A stretch of 64,000 nt of DNA, taken from Malurus cyaneus samueli. Lineage: Eukaryota; Chordata; Aves; Passeriformes; Maluridae. The stretch is taken from contig CM019236.1 in the NCBI GenBank assembly GCA_009741485.1, positions 31,495,439 to 31,559,438 on the forward strand, given 5' to 3'. Both the position numbers and the translations under genes were made by a program. Positions 14,250-27,392 of the stretch are shown here, piece by piece. The notes beneath the pieces are model-generated. The model saw only the letters and a program-made list of their open reading frames with translations. It searched no databases and had not been told where the DNA came from. Numbering within the stretch: the first letter of the stretch is position 1; the number at the start of each line of letters is the position of its first letter.

Positions 14250-14345
14250 CGTGGTGTCTGACGTGGCACTGCTGGTCTAATGGTTGCACTCAATCTTGAT
14301 GATCCTAAATGTCTTTTCCAATCAAAATGATTATATGATTCTTTT
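14250..14345 (+). mobile_element. CR1: CR1 LINE 3' tail fragment
   Basis: The run GATGATCCTAAATGTCTTTT, then TCCAATCAAAATGATT and ATATGATTCT, corresponds to the conserved bird CR1 3' end (usually GATGATCTTAAAGGTCTTTT, then CCAACCTAAATGATTCTATG). Only the last 70-90 bases are clear. Further upstream the resemblance fades, so this is a short, old, 5'-truncated insertion. Confidence 0.65.
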
Positions 14346-16860
14346 CTCTTACAGATAAATTAAGGTTTTGTATTTTTGCCAGAACCTTTGGGCCACCTGG
14401 CTGACAAGGTCTAATCCTTTTTACCTCATTTTATTAAGTCTCCCTTACGCTGCATGTAATCCTTGAGTCTCGTCTCAGTACATAATTGTATTTTCTATCT
14501 TTTTCATCTAGAATCAGTGAGAAATAAGGGTAACAAGAAGTCTACATCAGCCTAGCTGTTTCAGAAATGTTGGGCACAGTTCAGGAATTTCCAGTAGGAT
14601 CATGTTTAACTGATGACAAGTGAAGTTCAGAATCACACAATACTTCTCTGTGAGCTGCATTTTAGCATTTGGGGCTGTGGAAACTGTATGCTTTTATAAT
14701 ACATGAGCACAGACCTGCTGTGCTTCTCAGGTATAGTTTGCTCATTTTAAAATTGTTTTTCCTGTGCAGCTGAGTTATTTTTAAACACACTGAATTAATT
14801 TACCTTTTTAAAAAGTGTTTGGGTACATAACACTGACATTTTAAAACAAACATAACTGCTGCAGAATTGGGTAGTATTTGTGATTTTAGGGAACACAAAA
14901 AGATGAAAGGAACACTAATATTTCAGTGCAAAGAAATTATATGAATTTAATTTCTATCAAAAGAAATGGGAAACAGTCTTTTTTCAGATAATATTTGCTG
15001 ATTTTTCTTGTATAGGTAAACGATCAAATACACAATACTGTGCTGTAATATGATTTCTCAATATCCTGAATCTCAATCATTCTTGACATTCTTATCAGTG
15101 GAGCTTATGTCAGGGTAGATAACAATCATTAAAGTAGGTGGGACTAGTATGGAAAAAAGCAAGTCAAATCTATTATTTTCAAGAGAAAACATGATCTTAA
15201 ATAATAACTGAACTAATACAAATATGGAAAAAAAGAACTTGAATTAATGAGCATATGTGTGTATAAGATATTATTGTTTGTCTCTTCAAATCTGCAAGCT
15301 GAATGAGGAGAGCAAACATAAAACACCACATGCAGAAGAAGTATGTGGATTTGTTACACTCCTTAGATGACTTTAGACCTATGAATGTGAATGGATTAGC
15401 TTGAGAAATGGATAACATTTCCCTATGTGACAGATATAAGTTGGTCATAATATGTCAGAGAAAACCATACTCACTTTCCTCAAAAGACAAACACTTTTAT
15501 ATCTCAAGTGATAAAAGGCACTTCAAAGCAGACATAAACTGAGAATATTTATGACACTTAATCTGTCATAATCTTTTAAAGCTGTATGTAAGAGCAGAGT
15601 GGTGCTGTTTATTATTTATGGTTTTACAGCACTGTGTGGGCAAAAAATGTAGAATTTTACTTACTCAGAGTAAGAGATGAATTTCCCAAATATTACAGCA
15701 TGTCTTGGATGTAGCAGTCATATTAGAAATTATATGTCACAATGAACTAAGTGGCACCCACAAAATTGTAAATCAATGTAGAACAATTTGCCAAAATTAT
15801 TAGACAATAGTCTTTTCCCTTACCACCATGTCTGAGTTTAGTGCTGTTCAGAATTACATGGTGAGGTAATTAGAACATGCTGAGGATACTCTAAACCTAT
15901 TTTACCTGTTTTTGTTCCCTTGGTGTGCTAGGCAGCTGTTGCACAGGCAGAAACCGTGGGTCATTCTCAGGCAAGTGAGAAGTCCCCATTGGAGGCCAGC
16001 ACCCATGGTGGGACTGTGCAGAGTCAGGTTTTAACAAACCTGCAATCTTCAGTGCTAGGTCTGGATGGCACAACTTCCTCTAAGCAAAATTTTAGGAGTC
16101 CAAGCTGCTAAACCGTCTGTGGAATAAGCTATCAGAACCAAAGTTTCAGCTGGCCATTACTGGAATAACTGTGTACAACAATTCTGATGACGATATTTAT
16201 GTTGATATATTCCTCTGTTTTCTTTCTTTCCAGATACTAGCATATTTTCCCCTACCCAAGCACTGTAATGTTCTTTATAAAATGATGCCCTTTTATGTTA
16301 TGTTATGCTGAATTGCATTTAGATTTGTTTTCTTGGACTTAGTAGTTGAATATAATGCCTGAAACCTCACAGTCCCTGTTAGTGCTCGAAACACAAGTGA
16401 AAATGTAGGTATCCTTGTTCAAAGAATTTGCAGTTCAGTTACCATTTTTCTTTGCTAGTTCAGTATATGCATTTTGTGACTCTTAAAACCCTGTCACAAT
16501 AAATCAAAAGCAATATATTGAATTTAGGGGTTTGCCAATATTTTTTTCTTGCTGTGTGTTGCATGTCAAGTTCTAATCTCATACAATTGTGTACAAGTTT
16601 ACTGGAAGAAGCTCTTCATTTTCCTATAAGTAAATAAATTTTTTGTCCATTGCTGCTAGTGTACAGGAAATATTTTAGACAATATTACAAAACTGTGCTT
16701 TGAATTCACAAGTATAGACTTTCTAAATTTGACTTAATGTCTTTTACAGCTTCCACCATGTATTATATTACTTTTTGCAAAAACTCTGTTTTCCTTGCTT
16801 AATAAATGACCACATTGTGGTATAATTGAAATCTCTACCATCTTAAAAAAAGCAGTTTAC

Positions 16861-16929
16861 ATTCTCCCTGTGGAGAATTTTTTTTGTGGCAGGGGTAGGA
16901 AAAAGGGATGTTGGATGGGGGGGTGGGGG
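16861..16929 (+). other. small hairpin followed by a G-rich, quadruplex-capable tract
   Basis: ATTCTCC and GGAGAAT form a perfect 7-bp stem around a 4-base loop at 16,861-16,878. From 16,892 there are G runs of 4, 3, 7 and 5, the last two separated by a single T at 16,924. The runs could form a quadruplex on the plus strand. No adjacent gene gives it a role. Confidence 0.4.
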
Positions 16930-18454
16930 AAAGGTGATGAATTTAAATTAAATGACATTTCTGCATTCCTAGTTCTCTGGCTACTATTTTGATTAAAGTT
17001 GAATCACACTTACAGAAGCTTTCAGGGTAGCTCCCTCTCTGTTCCATGAAGTAAGTGAAATGCTTCAGGTTTCACATGGAAAACAACAAAAAAAAATCTA
17101 ATGCTTTTACATACCCTTTTGCATTTGCTTCTGTGAGCATTTCATATACTGAACTCCAGCTGATATGGATGCAAATTCCACGTATGGAGGGCCTGGAGAG
17201 TCAAACCCCTTGCTTTTCACATGTTTTTCCCTCTTTCAAATATGCAGGAATGCAGGCATTGTACTGGTGTTTTATAAATTTTATGACTATTTCCAGAGCT
17301 AGCTCCAGACTTCTCAGCAGCAAAAGCAAAGCCCTAACTTCCCACCCCCCATCCCTCAGGGGCAAAGGCAGAATGACTTTATTCTCAGTCTTCAGTCAGA
17401 AAAATCTGACTATCTCATGAGAGATAATCAGCTGAGTGGTTTCTGGGAGAGGCAGGAGGGGGCGGGAGAACCAGCCTGGGTCACTTAGGGGGCAAGGGGC
17501 AGTGAAGGGTCAATGGGTCCATGCCTTACTGTCTCTCTTTTTGTTTTCTCCTCCTCACATGCTCCCTCAGCTGCCACTCTATTACCTTCTCAAACCCCTT
17601 AACTCTACTGTATCTGTAAAAAAATTGTTATGAAATCTCCATAACTTGAGATGCAGTAAAAGGTGTAAGGGAAATAGCTATAGGAAAAGCCATCTAATGA
17701 TGAAAATTGCATTTAAAAATTTTTTTTTGAAGACCAGTGAGGAGATCTGTCGAACTGTGTTAAAAGGAAGGACTAGTACAGAGAGTCTAGTTTTGACATT
17801 TATTTTGAATGATCATAAGAGGGTAAAACCTGCAGACATTGAGTAAGGATGTTCACCTTAAAATCTGTATTCAAACAAAAATATTGAAGTTCTGATTCAT
17901 AGAGCTGTATGTAGCAGTCATAAATGAATACAATTGATGAATTACACATCACTGAAGACAGAGATATTCTCTAATTTAAAAATTTTTGTCTAGATGATAT
18001 TTGACTTTTTTTTCTGGTACTGTTCAATATCAAATTGTTTAGACAATCAGTATACATACCCCTAGTTTGCTTTTATTAAGATAAATGTTTTGCAATAATA
18101 CCTTGGTAAGTGACATTTTGAGAAATTTCAAACAAAACCTGACCAGTATAATTTTTGTTTGCAGTTAATGCCTGCAATCTGTAAACTTGCAGGCTGTATG
18201 CTTGGCAGTGCCAGCAAAGAACAAAAAGTGCTCTGCTCCAGAGAGCTGCTGATACACCATGCCTCAGTTCTCAAGTGAATTGCAGTATGTAACTCATCAG
18301 AGCCCATAAACTGTCTGTGAGGAAGGCTTTTCCTGATTCTACGAGCATTTTCAAGCTCTTAGGTCTTCCACAGAGGAGCGTGTCTAAGCAGGAAAATTTC
18401 TTTTCTGGCATGCATGCAGGTCTTGTCCTGCTGGGGGTAGCGAGACACCTAGCA

Positions 18455-20965
18455 ACCACCCAGCCCAACATCTGCTGGAGAAGTAGCACAGCAACCTGTA
18501 GGCAATCCATGAGACCCCTGGAAGGCATGGGAGTTAACTTCCTAAGCCAGGTGATAGATAAACCTACCAGGGGAAAAGCGATACTGGATACAATAGTCAC
18601 TAACGTAAGTGAGTAATCGGAGATGGCAAGATTGGAAGTAGCCTGGGTTGCAGTGATCACACACTGATGGAGTCTGCAGTCTTGAGGATTGTAGGTCAGG
18701 TAAAGAGTCAAATGGGGCTACTGAACTTTAGGAAGGCAGATTTCCAGCTCTTCAGGGAGGTTGTCAATGGGATCCCCTGGGAAACTGCCCTCAGGGACAA
18801 GAACAGAACTGGCAGATCTTTAGGGAAATCTTCCATCGAGCACAAGAGGTTGAAGGCCTCAGGGGCAAGAAATTGGGCAAGGAGGGCAAGAGGCACCAGG
18901 GAACTACTGGTCAAACTAAAGGGAAAGAAGCAAATGCAGACAGTGGAAACAAGGACAGATGCCCTGGAGAGGGTATAAAGCATGATTGTGTAGGGAGAGG
19001 GGTGAAGACGGCCAAAGCAAAATGAGGGCTTCTACAAGTATGTGAATCTAAAAGGGAAGATCGAAGAAGAATTTATCACTCACTCTGATAAATAACACTG
19101 GTGAACAAGTAACAGCCGATGAGGAGGCAGCTGAGATACCCACAGACTTTCTGCCTGTCTTCAATGGCAACTCCTTTCCCACACTTCTCCAGTGGATGAG
19201 CACCTGCATGGGACTGCAGGGTCAAAGTCTCCCAGCTGAAAACAAATACCAAATTCATGATCACCTGAGGAATCTGAGTATACATAAGTCTATGGGAAAT
19301 GATGAGCTGAATCCCAGAGTCCTGAGGAAATTCACTGATGTCATTGCCAAGCCACTGTCCTTGATATTTGAAAAGTGGTGGCAGTCAGGCAGGGGACTGG
19401 AAAAAGGGAAACATTGTACCCATCTTAAAAAAGGATGAAAGGAGGGCCCTGGGAACTACCACCCTGTCAGCTTCCCCTCTGTGCCTGGCTAGATCATGGC
19501 AAGATCCTCCCAGATGCTGTGCTGAGGCACAGGGAGGACAGGGAGGTGACTCGAGACACCAGCACAGCTTCACCAAGGGCAAATCCTGCCTGACCCAGCC
19601 CAGTGGCTTTCTGTGATGGAGTGATGGCATCAGTGGACAAGGGAAGAGCTGCAGGTGTCATTATCTGGACTTCTGTAAAGCCTTTGACCCAGTGTGCCAC
19701 AACATCCTTCTCTCTGAGCTGGAGAGCAGCAGATTGAATGGGTGGACTGGTAGGTGGATAAGGAATTGGTTGGACGGTTGCATGCAAAGAGTAGTGGTAC
19801 AACAGCTTATGCAGCAAGTGACAAGAGGTGTCTCTGGGAAGTCCATACCTTGACAGCTGTTTATTTCAATATCTTCAATTTGACACCAGAACAAGAATGG
19901 GATTAGTGAATGAATAACCACTTAGCATGTCATGCAGAATACAGCTGCAAGCTGTAGTGCTAGCTGCACTATCTTGAGCAGGACAATATGCCAAATAGAT
20001 CTGGGACCGAACTCAATGTCAAGCTTGCTATGGGAACTCTTCATGATTGTGTCCTCCTGTTGTCCCAAGACCAAGTGCAAGGAGCTGCACTCTGAGGTCA
20101 GCGATCCCCGGCTCCAACACAGTTGTCTGGATGAACTAGATGGAGAGCAGCCCATGGGGAGAAGCCATGCTGAACGCTGAGGAGCGTGTCACTACTGGCA
20201 TGTGGTGAGAAGCTCTTGGACATAACCCAGCCAACTGATGACCACCCTGCTAAATCCCAGCCGCAGAGAGGACAAAACTGTCCTGAGAGCTGCATCCAAA
20301 CGCAGCGTGGCATGGCAGGAGGAAGGGAGGGATTGTGCCCCCTCTGCTCTGCTTCTGCTGAGACTCCCACCTGGATAACACCTGACCCAGCGCTCATTGA
20401 GGTCCAGCACAGAGGATCAGGTAGCTCTTGGACCAGTCCAGAGAATGGCCACTGAAGAAATACAGAGGATGGAAGAGCGTAGCTCTCCCATGAGGAGGTC
20501 ATATTCTCATTAGAGGCTGATAAAATTGGATTATTCAGCGTAAAAGGAAAAGGCTTTGAAATGAACCTGATTGTACTGTCCTATACTGAAGAGAATTTTA
20601 CAGGAAAAGATGACGGCAACACTATTTACAACAGCATGTGGTCATTGAAATTTATAAGCAAAACTAAGAAGAATCGACCGAGGAATGTGTTTGTGAAATA
20701 AAGAGAGTAGGCGCTTTTGTAGATGTTAGAAAACTTTTACTGTGAAGGTGTTGAGGCACTGGAGCAAGTTTGCATGCGAAACACGTCTGGGATGTCCCAT
20801 CCAGAGATGTCTCAAAGGACAGATGCTGGCATGTTGGTCTCTGTGCAGTCATCGGTGTGGTCTCTGACCTGTGGAAAATAAGTATCACTGCCTGTGGCAA
20901 GGGGGGTTGGAACTAGATGATCCTCAAGGTCCGTTCCCAGTCCAAATCATTCTATGATTCTATGA
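18455..20965 (+). mobile_element. CR1: CR1 LINE, broken ORF2 with intact 3' end
   Basis: Translated pieces in changing frames follow the order of CR1 ORF2. Near 18,460-18,616 is the end of the endonuclease (QPNICWRSSTA, NFLSQVIDKPTRG, ILDTIVTN). At 18,720-18,930 is the linker before reverse transcriptase (NFRKADFQLFREVVNGIPWE, LLVKLKGKK). At 19,255-19,440 are reverse transcriptase pieces (DHLRNLSIHKSMG, NPRVLRKFTDVIAKPLSLIF), then FTKGKSCLT near 19,570 and a DFCKAFDPV-like piece near 19,670, where the normal family has a KAFDTV motif. The stretch at 19,860-20,400 is poorly conserved. The 3' non-coding end is clear, with CTGTGAAGGTGTTGAGGCAC near 20,738, GGTTGGAACTAGATGATC near 20,906 and the terminal ATTCTATGATTCTATGA. 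Stops and frameshifts make it inactive. Nothing upstream of about 18,455 is securely CR1, so it is 5'-truncated. Confidence 0.9.
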
Positions 20966-23153
20966 CTTTATCCACCTATGATGAGGCCAAACTCTGTGCT
21001 ATGTCCCTTTCTGTCTAAATTGACCTATTGAACGTTCATTGAAGAGCAAATAAATCTGAACCTTGCCATATTAACGCATTGATAGCATTATTGCTAATAG
21101 TGGAACATTTAACACTCCCTACAACTTTAGTAGTTTAAAAATCGCTAAGTTCTTTCACTTCTCTTGGTGTGACTTCATGTGAGCACCTTGTATTTTTGTT
21201 TTTTAAGAAACGAAATGAATTCAAGTGCCACCCAGTTAAAGACATGTAATTAGTAGAGATATATTTGAGAAATTCTGACACAGTTAATTTTTCCCTGGTT
21301 AAAGTGGCACATAGTACTACTTCTTATTGTTATTCTCAGAAGCAGTCTTTTAATTAAAAACACAACTATTGACCTAACAATACAATGCAATGAGAGGCAT
21401 GATAATAAGTACCAGAGGACCATGTGATATTTGTGTTGCTCAGTGCTGCTTAGAAAGCAGCAGCCATGTGAAACACAGGCTACTCTGAACCCTGAAAATT
21501 GCATGCTCTCAGCTGTTATTTTTCCTACTCTCTCAGTGAAGGGAACATGTCATTTTCAGGCTATTTCATCACCTTCCTCGGATTCTTGAATTCTTTGAGA
21601 AAGGACAAGGATAGGAGCCCACTGTAAGAGTTTTACTGACCATTTTGTAACTTGAACACTTTTGCTGTTTTCACCAGGAGAAACAAATGTGCTACCCTTA
21701 AAGAGAAATCTACCCAGGCTAGCACAAAGCTTGCTACTCATTTCAAGCAGCTGGGAATAAATTACCCAGTTGAGTATAATTAAATTAATATAGGTATTTT
21801 CACATTCCTGTGGTGGGGATACTTTTTTCAACTGCCTCTTGTCTTTCCGTTCTTTAATCTGGACATGATCTCATTTTCACTCTGTGACAACCCTGGCCCT
21901 TCCTGAGGTACCAAGGGGACACTTCAGGGGAGTGGTGGACCTTGAGTGCCAACATACCTGGGGTTGCTCCTTGTTGGAGGGGTGAGTCTTTCTTTCTTTC
22001 TCTACAACAGAATGCTGGGGATTCACTCTTGGCTGGTCTGGTAGGTTTTCTCACAACCACTCCAGGCTGGTTCTGATGCAGGTGCTATGCCCTGTCTGAT
22101 CGTTTAGGCATACCCTAAAGGGGCCTGCTGCACTATGGCCTCTCTGAAGCAGTCAGCTGCTAATCTGAGTACTAAGCCAGCCCATCACCATCATCACATT
22201 CTAGCGCTTTCCTCTGGCATACAATTCATATGCCTAAACTTGTATGCCTGCACGAAGAGGAGCAGGATTAATCCCTGACTGGCTCCTAGTGGCCTGTTTT
22301 GAAACCATTTCAGGAATGAGTGAGTGTAATTCAATGCACAGTGACTTCGTCATTCAAAATTTAAACAAATGAACTACTCCTTAAAAATCAGTGATCATGC
22401 CTAAAAGTGTGAGCAATCTGTATGGCAGTGGGCATGCAGTAACATTGCAGGAGTTTCAACAGTATTTTCCACATAACAATGCAACAAATACTGTAAAAAT
22501 TGTGAAAGCAATCACCACAATGAATCCTTGCCACAACTCTGCCCCGTTCTGCAGGGCCCTCACTGTTAATGAGGAATGCGGTTTCTTACAGGCGCACATT
22601 AAATATTCTGTCTGGGTTTGAACGGTTCTGCCCACAGAGTTTAATATGCAGGCTTGATGGTACTAAACATACTGATGATTTGGTTTGCAGATTACTAGTT
22701 GTTGTGGTTGTAAATCTGTTGTCATGCAAATGCCTAGATTATCCTGTTTATGAAAGCAGCTACTTTTTCATTTTCTCTGGGGCTGTATTTCAAAGATGAG
22801 ACATTCTTCCCAAAGAAGCTTATTACTGGAAATGTTTAGCAGGAGTATAGAAAGCATATAAAGTCTGATCCTAATGCTGCTCAGTGGGTTTTCGGAAGAG
22901 CTCAGTATCTCCTATAGAGGCTTTTAGGCAGACAGGTCAGGTCAATGTGAAGAACAAACTACGTAAACACAGGCCACCACCCCTTATCAAATCCACTTTT
23001 TTGAAATGTGTTTCAATGAATATACATTTGCAAATCCTCTGGGTCAGAAAAAATCTTGTATTATTTACTACTTAAGTGCCTTGTATCTGTGGCTTAGGAC
23101 CTGTAGGGGGAATATGACTTTGGACCTTTTTGGGAAATATGTTTTACTGTCTT
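20966..23153. other. non-coding DNA up to the first gap
   Basis: No gene, RNA or recognisable repeat was found. A more GC-rich stretch at about 21.85-22.26 kb has short open frames but no splice framing or known domain. The segment ends at a run of N. Confidence 0.55.
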
Positions 23154-23857
23154 NNNNNNNNNNNNNNNNNNNNNNNNNNNNNNNNNNNNNNNNNNNNNNN
23201 NNNNNNNNNNNNNNNNNNNNNNNNNNNNNNNNNNNNNNNNNNNNNNNNNNNNNNNNNNNNNNNNNNNNNNNNNNNNNNNNNNNNNNNNNNNNNNNNNNNN
23301 NNNNNNNNNNNNNNNNNNNNNNNNNNNNNNNNNNNNNNNNNNNNNNNNNNNNNNNNNNNNNNNNNNNNNNNNNNNNNNNNNNNNNNNNNNNNNNNNNNNN
23401 NNNNNNNNNNNNNNNNNNNNNNNNNNNNNNNNNNNNNNNNNNNNNNNNNNNNNNNNNNNNNNNNNNNNNNNNNNNNNNNNNNNNNNNNNNNNNNNNNNNN
23501 NNNNNNNNNNNNNNNNNNNNNNNNNNNNNNNNNNNNNNNNNNNNNNNNNNNNNNNNNNNNNNNNNNNNNNNNNNNNNNNNNNNNNNNNNNNNNNNNNNNN
23601 NNNNNNNNNNNNNNNNNNNNNNNNNNNNNNNNNNNNNNNNNNNNNNNNNNNNNNNNNNNNNNNNNNNNNNNNNNNNNNNNNNNNNNNNNNNNNNNNNNNN
23701 NNNNNNNNNNNNNNNNNNNNNNNNNNNNNNNNNNNNNNNNNNNNNNNNNNNNNNNNNNNNNNNNNNNNNNNNNNNNNNNNNNNNNNNNNNNNNNNNNNNN
23801 NNNNNNNNNNNNNNNNNNNNNNNNNNNNNNNNNNNNNNNNNNNNNNNNNNNNNNNNN
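23154..23857. other. assembly gap, 704 N
   Basis: The sequence is unknown here. Apparent open frames spanning it are artefacts of translating N. The flanks show no shared repeat that would explain the gap. The non-round length suggests an estimated size. Confidence 0.97.
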
Positions 23858-26800
23858 TGGTTGCCAGCTCCATGTAACTGAATTGTCTCTGTACCTCTCT
23901 GCCTCCTTTGTTGTCTACATGAAACCAGTGAAATCAAGAACAGGTCAGTAAAAATTACTTAAACTGCTGTATTCAGTTGTTCAGTTGACTATTCTTGACA
24001 AGGTCTTATGTCATGTTCTTACTTAGGATCAAAAAATGATTCTCTGAAATGCAATCAACCATCCCTGTTCCTGAATCAGAGATTATTTGACAACCACTGC
24101 TTGAAAAATGCTTTCTGGAACAGAAAGAAATTGTAAGAGATGGGAAATAGAAGTATTAAAATTTTGCAAAAAATGTCATTAGGGATCGATATACGCTGTT
24201 TACCTAAACTCATAATTTTTTCTCCCTAATAAATCATCACTTAAATTGCTTCCCCTTCTGCCAACAGCCTTGAACAGTAATTATTTTTTGTGCACAGTAT
24301 TATATAAACTGGAGAAATGGCAAGCTCTCTGCTGTGCAGCACAGCCCAGTGTTTTGTGGAACAGTGGCAGTACAGTGCACACGTTATGTGGTGATGCCAT
24401 AGCAAAACATTTGTACTCAGTGCTCCCCAGAAGAATGAAAGAAAACATACAATGAGCGGAAGAAAAATATAGATGAAAAAGGATGTCTTTTTCCTCAAGC
24501 ACTGAAACTTAGCTGCAGAGTTTAACTATGCCCTTAACAACACCACTCCATTCTGACTGGAATCACTAGGCTGTTTGTCAGGCCAGAATGAACTGCTATT
24601 TTTTATTATGTGGTAAAGAGTTCCTTTTAAACTCTTTTTAAAACATTAGAATGCATAAGGGAGACTCAAGTGAGCCCTGTCCTGTCTCTCACAATTTAGG
24701 TAGTGGAGCTACTGCTATATTCATATTTCAGGAGAGAGATAAAAGGCCAAGGCTGAGAAAACTCAAACCAGTAATGTAACTAGTGTTTTATAAAATGCTA
24801 AAATGCTATCCTTGGATTCCTTAAAGGAAGCTCTGGGTGTCCCTTGACAAGATGGGAGAAGAGGGCTCAAAATTATATCTTCATGTTACATACATAAAAA
24901 ATTAATTATTTTTATTTTATCCCACTACACTCAACCATTACAGAGGAACAGTAGATTTTACCTTCTTGGGTATCAGATAATAGGTAATCAAAGCTGTTTT
25001 TTAATTAAAGTACCCCTGAGCAGCTTTACCTCAAACACAGAGACATCTGGGAATATGCTCAAAAGAATTTTCTTTATTTACCACTAAGCCAGTTGGGCAG
25101 AGAGTGGTTTTGTTATTATTGGCCAAGATTTCAATAAACCAGAGAATTTTCATGTAACTGTCTATACCATGCACCTCACTTGTCTGTATCTCATATTCTC
25201 CCATCTGAATGTGGAAAATAAAAGATGCTTTTGAATCACATGGCAGTAGCAATGCTAGTGGGTAGAGATACCTTTAAATTGCAAAACCTCTGTTTACTGT
25301 CACTTACACCAAAAATACTGGCTAATTTTGTAGTCAGTTAGGAACACGGTTCAGTGTTCCTAACACGTGTATTATATTCACCAGGCACCCTCATTTGTAT
25401 GTGGCATCTTTGTCAGGGAGGTGGACGTCTCTCTGGAAGGGCTGCCCTACTGTGAGCGTTACTGGGACAGCAGCATTAATGGCATACAGCTCTCTTCCCA
25501 AAAAAGGCTGCCTGTCAGTCAATGGAAACAAGACTCCATTGGACAGAAAGGCATTAGAAATGTAAAGCCTAATGATTATAGATAGCACTGGAGGAAATGT
25601 ATCAAAGACATGTAAAAAAACTCTTACAGCCTCTCCTGCTGTGTCATACTACAAAACCATAAATCTCTAATCTTACCCACTGCTGTTGCTCAGCATTTCT
25701 GAGCACTTTTCCTCTCCCCACCAGATTACAGGTTTTTAATTAGCATATATATTTCCAGTTACATACAGATTTTAGAAATCTGACCCTTTGCTGTGTTTCA
25801 TACAAATAAGGAAATCTATATTATAATAAACTTTATTAAACATATGGTGCTGTATAGCTGGGTCAGTATGAAAGCTCTTATTTCATCTCTAGTTTCTTCC
25901 AGCCTACCTACTGTAATTCTTGAATTGTTGATGGCATCACAGGAAGTTATTGACAAGCTGACACGATGCAGTGAATGCCATTTTCTCTCTCCATGTAGTA
26001 AAAAGCTGTGCTCAAAAACGTTGAAACATTACAACAAAAGAAGCCAAACCCCTGTCACTGTTCACAAAGATACAATGTACACCTACAACAAAACAAATTG
26101 GTTCTGCTTTATCTTTTACTCTGAACTTTGACAGAAGAACAGGACAATACACTTGGTCAAAGCCAGGAGGGAAGTGAGAAGAAGGAAAAGTAACATGTAG
26201 CAGGGAAATGTAAATCTTAACAGATAAATAATGATCTAAAACCACAGAAAGCAATTAGGATTGCTTAGGTAATCTCCACGGTCTTTCATTATTTAGACAC
26301 AGCTCTTTCTTATTATATCAAAAGCTTTTTTTTTTTTTATTTCCAAATAAAAACTCCCAGCCAGTAGCCCTCTTTCACTTCACAAAGACACAGTCCAGCC
26401 TGAAAATATGTCACATCAACTTCAATGATGCTGTGCAGGCAAATAAAATTACAAACCTACATGGTCAGAACAGCTATTAATGTCAAAGATACATAAAAGC
26501 AACTTTTTAAAATCAGTATTCAAACAAAAGAAAGAAGGTAAACCCAAAATTGCATTAAGATATCCCCAAGAAAGTATTTTAAAGTTAAATATAGGAGAGA
26601 TTACGCATTGTATCACAAAGAAGTACCTTTTGAAAATAAATATGCATGAAATACAATACCTATTTCAGTGGATAAACTGCTTAAATAAAACAAATGGTTT
26701 ACAAACCTGGTTACAGACAAACTGTAATGATTGTTCCAAGAGAGTTTTTAAAGAGATATATAGGAAGGTATTTTTGTTACAGCTGTGACTTCAGGCAAGA

Positions 26801-27392
26801 TAGAAGTTGTCACAAAAATAATGGCCAGTTTGTTACAGACTGTCAAGTGAAGTGGCTAAAATGACACTGTAAAAAGATCTCACAGAATTTGTGACATGTA
26901 AAGATGCTGGGACTTTAGGCTCCTCTTGTACAGATCAAGGAAGTCCTTTCATTGTCCTACATTTCTTATAATTATTTTGATTAAAACCTGTGTGATGCAG
27001 TAAGATACCTGAAAAGAGTAGAGTCTCATGAGAATTCATCTGGAAAATAGCCTTTGAGGTTAAAGCTCTGAATTAAGTAGGATTCAGAACTCAGTCTTGT
27101 GTGCTTTTCCAATGTAAAAACGATGGCACGGCAGGCTTTGAAACATTGAGTGTGTAAATAAATGATGGTTCTAAATAATCTAGTCTGAAATTCAGTAAGA
27201 GATAAATTGTTTCCTTATTTGCTGGCAAAGGTGTTGTAAAACAGGAATGCTACACAAGTAGAGCATTTGACTTCTGAAAGGCTTTTCATTTTGAAATTCT
27301 GATTATATAAGCACACATTACTCTAACAAACTTCAAAGAATGCACTGCAGAAGTAATTATCATAAAAATTAAGGTTTTATTCAATTTTGCTG
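23858..27392. other. non-coding DNA
   Basis: No gene or transposon is recognised. An open frame at 25,367-25,585 is preceded by an AG and has a balanced composition, but I see no credible donor or family match. The stretch ends where sequence that recurs after 37,082 begins. Confidence 0.55.

Larger units (their letters stand above)
11362..18454. other. non-coding DNA with minor repeats
   Basis: This is AT-rich sequence with no convincing gene. It holds a four-copy octamer at 11,526, a weak exon-like segment at 12,296, a 24-bp period duplication at 12,601, a CR1 tail near 14.3 kb, and a hairpin with a G-rich tract at 16,861-16,929. The remainder shows nothing I can assign. Confidence 0.6.

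Noticed and set aside
15931..16030. Exon-like stretch after a GTGCTAG acceptor
   Set aside because: The frame closes after about 30 codons without a good donor, and the peptide is unremarkable.
18271..18983. Minus-strand open frames of 91-146 codons
   Set aside because: They are antisense to the CR1 endonuclease and linker region, whose plus-strand frames match the family.
23006..23951. Open frames of 250-290 codons on both strands
   Set aside because: Almost all residues are translated N from the gap; there is no real coding content.
25367..25585. 72-codon plus-strand frame with gene-like composition
   Set aside because: No convincing donor, no known domain and no neighbouring exon. It is left as possible conserved DNA only.
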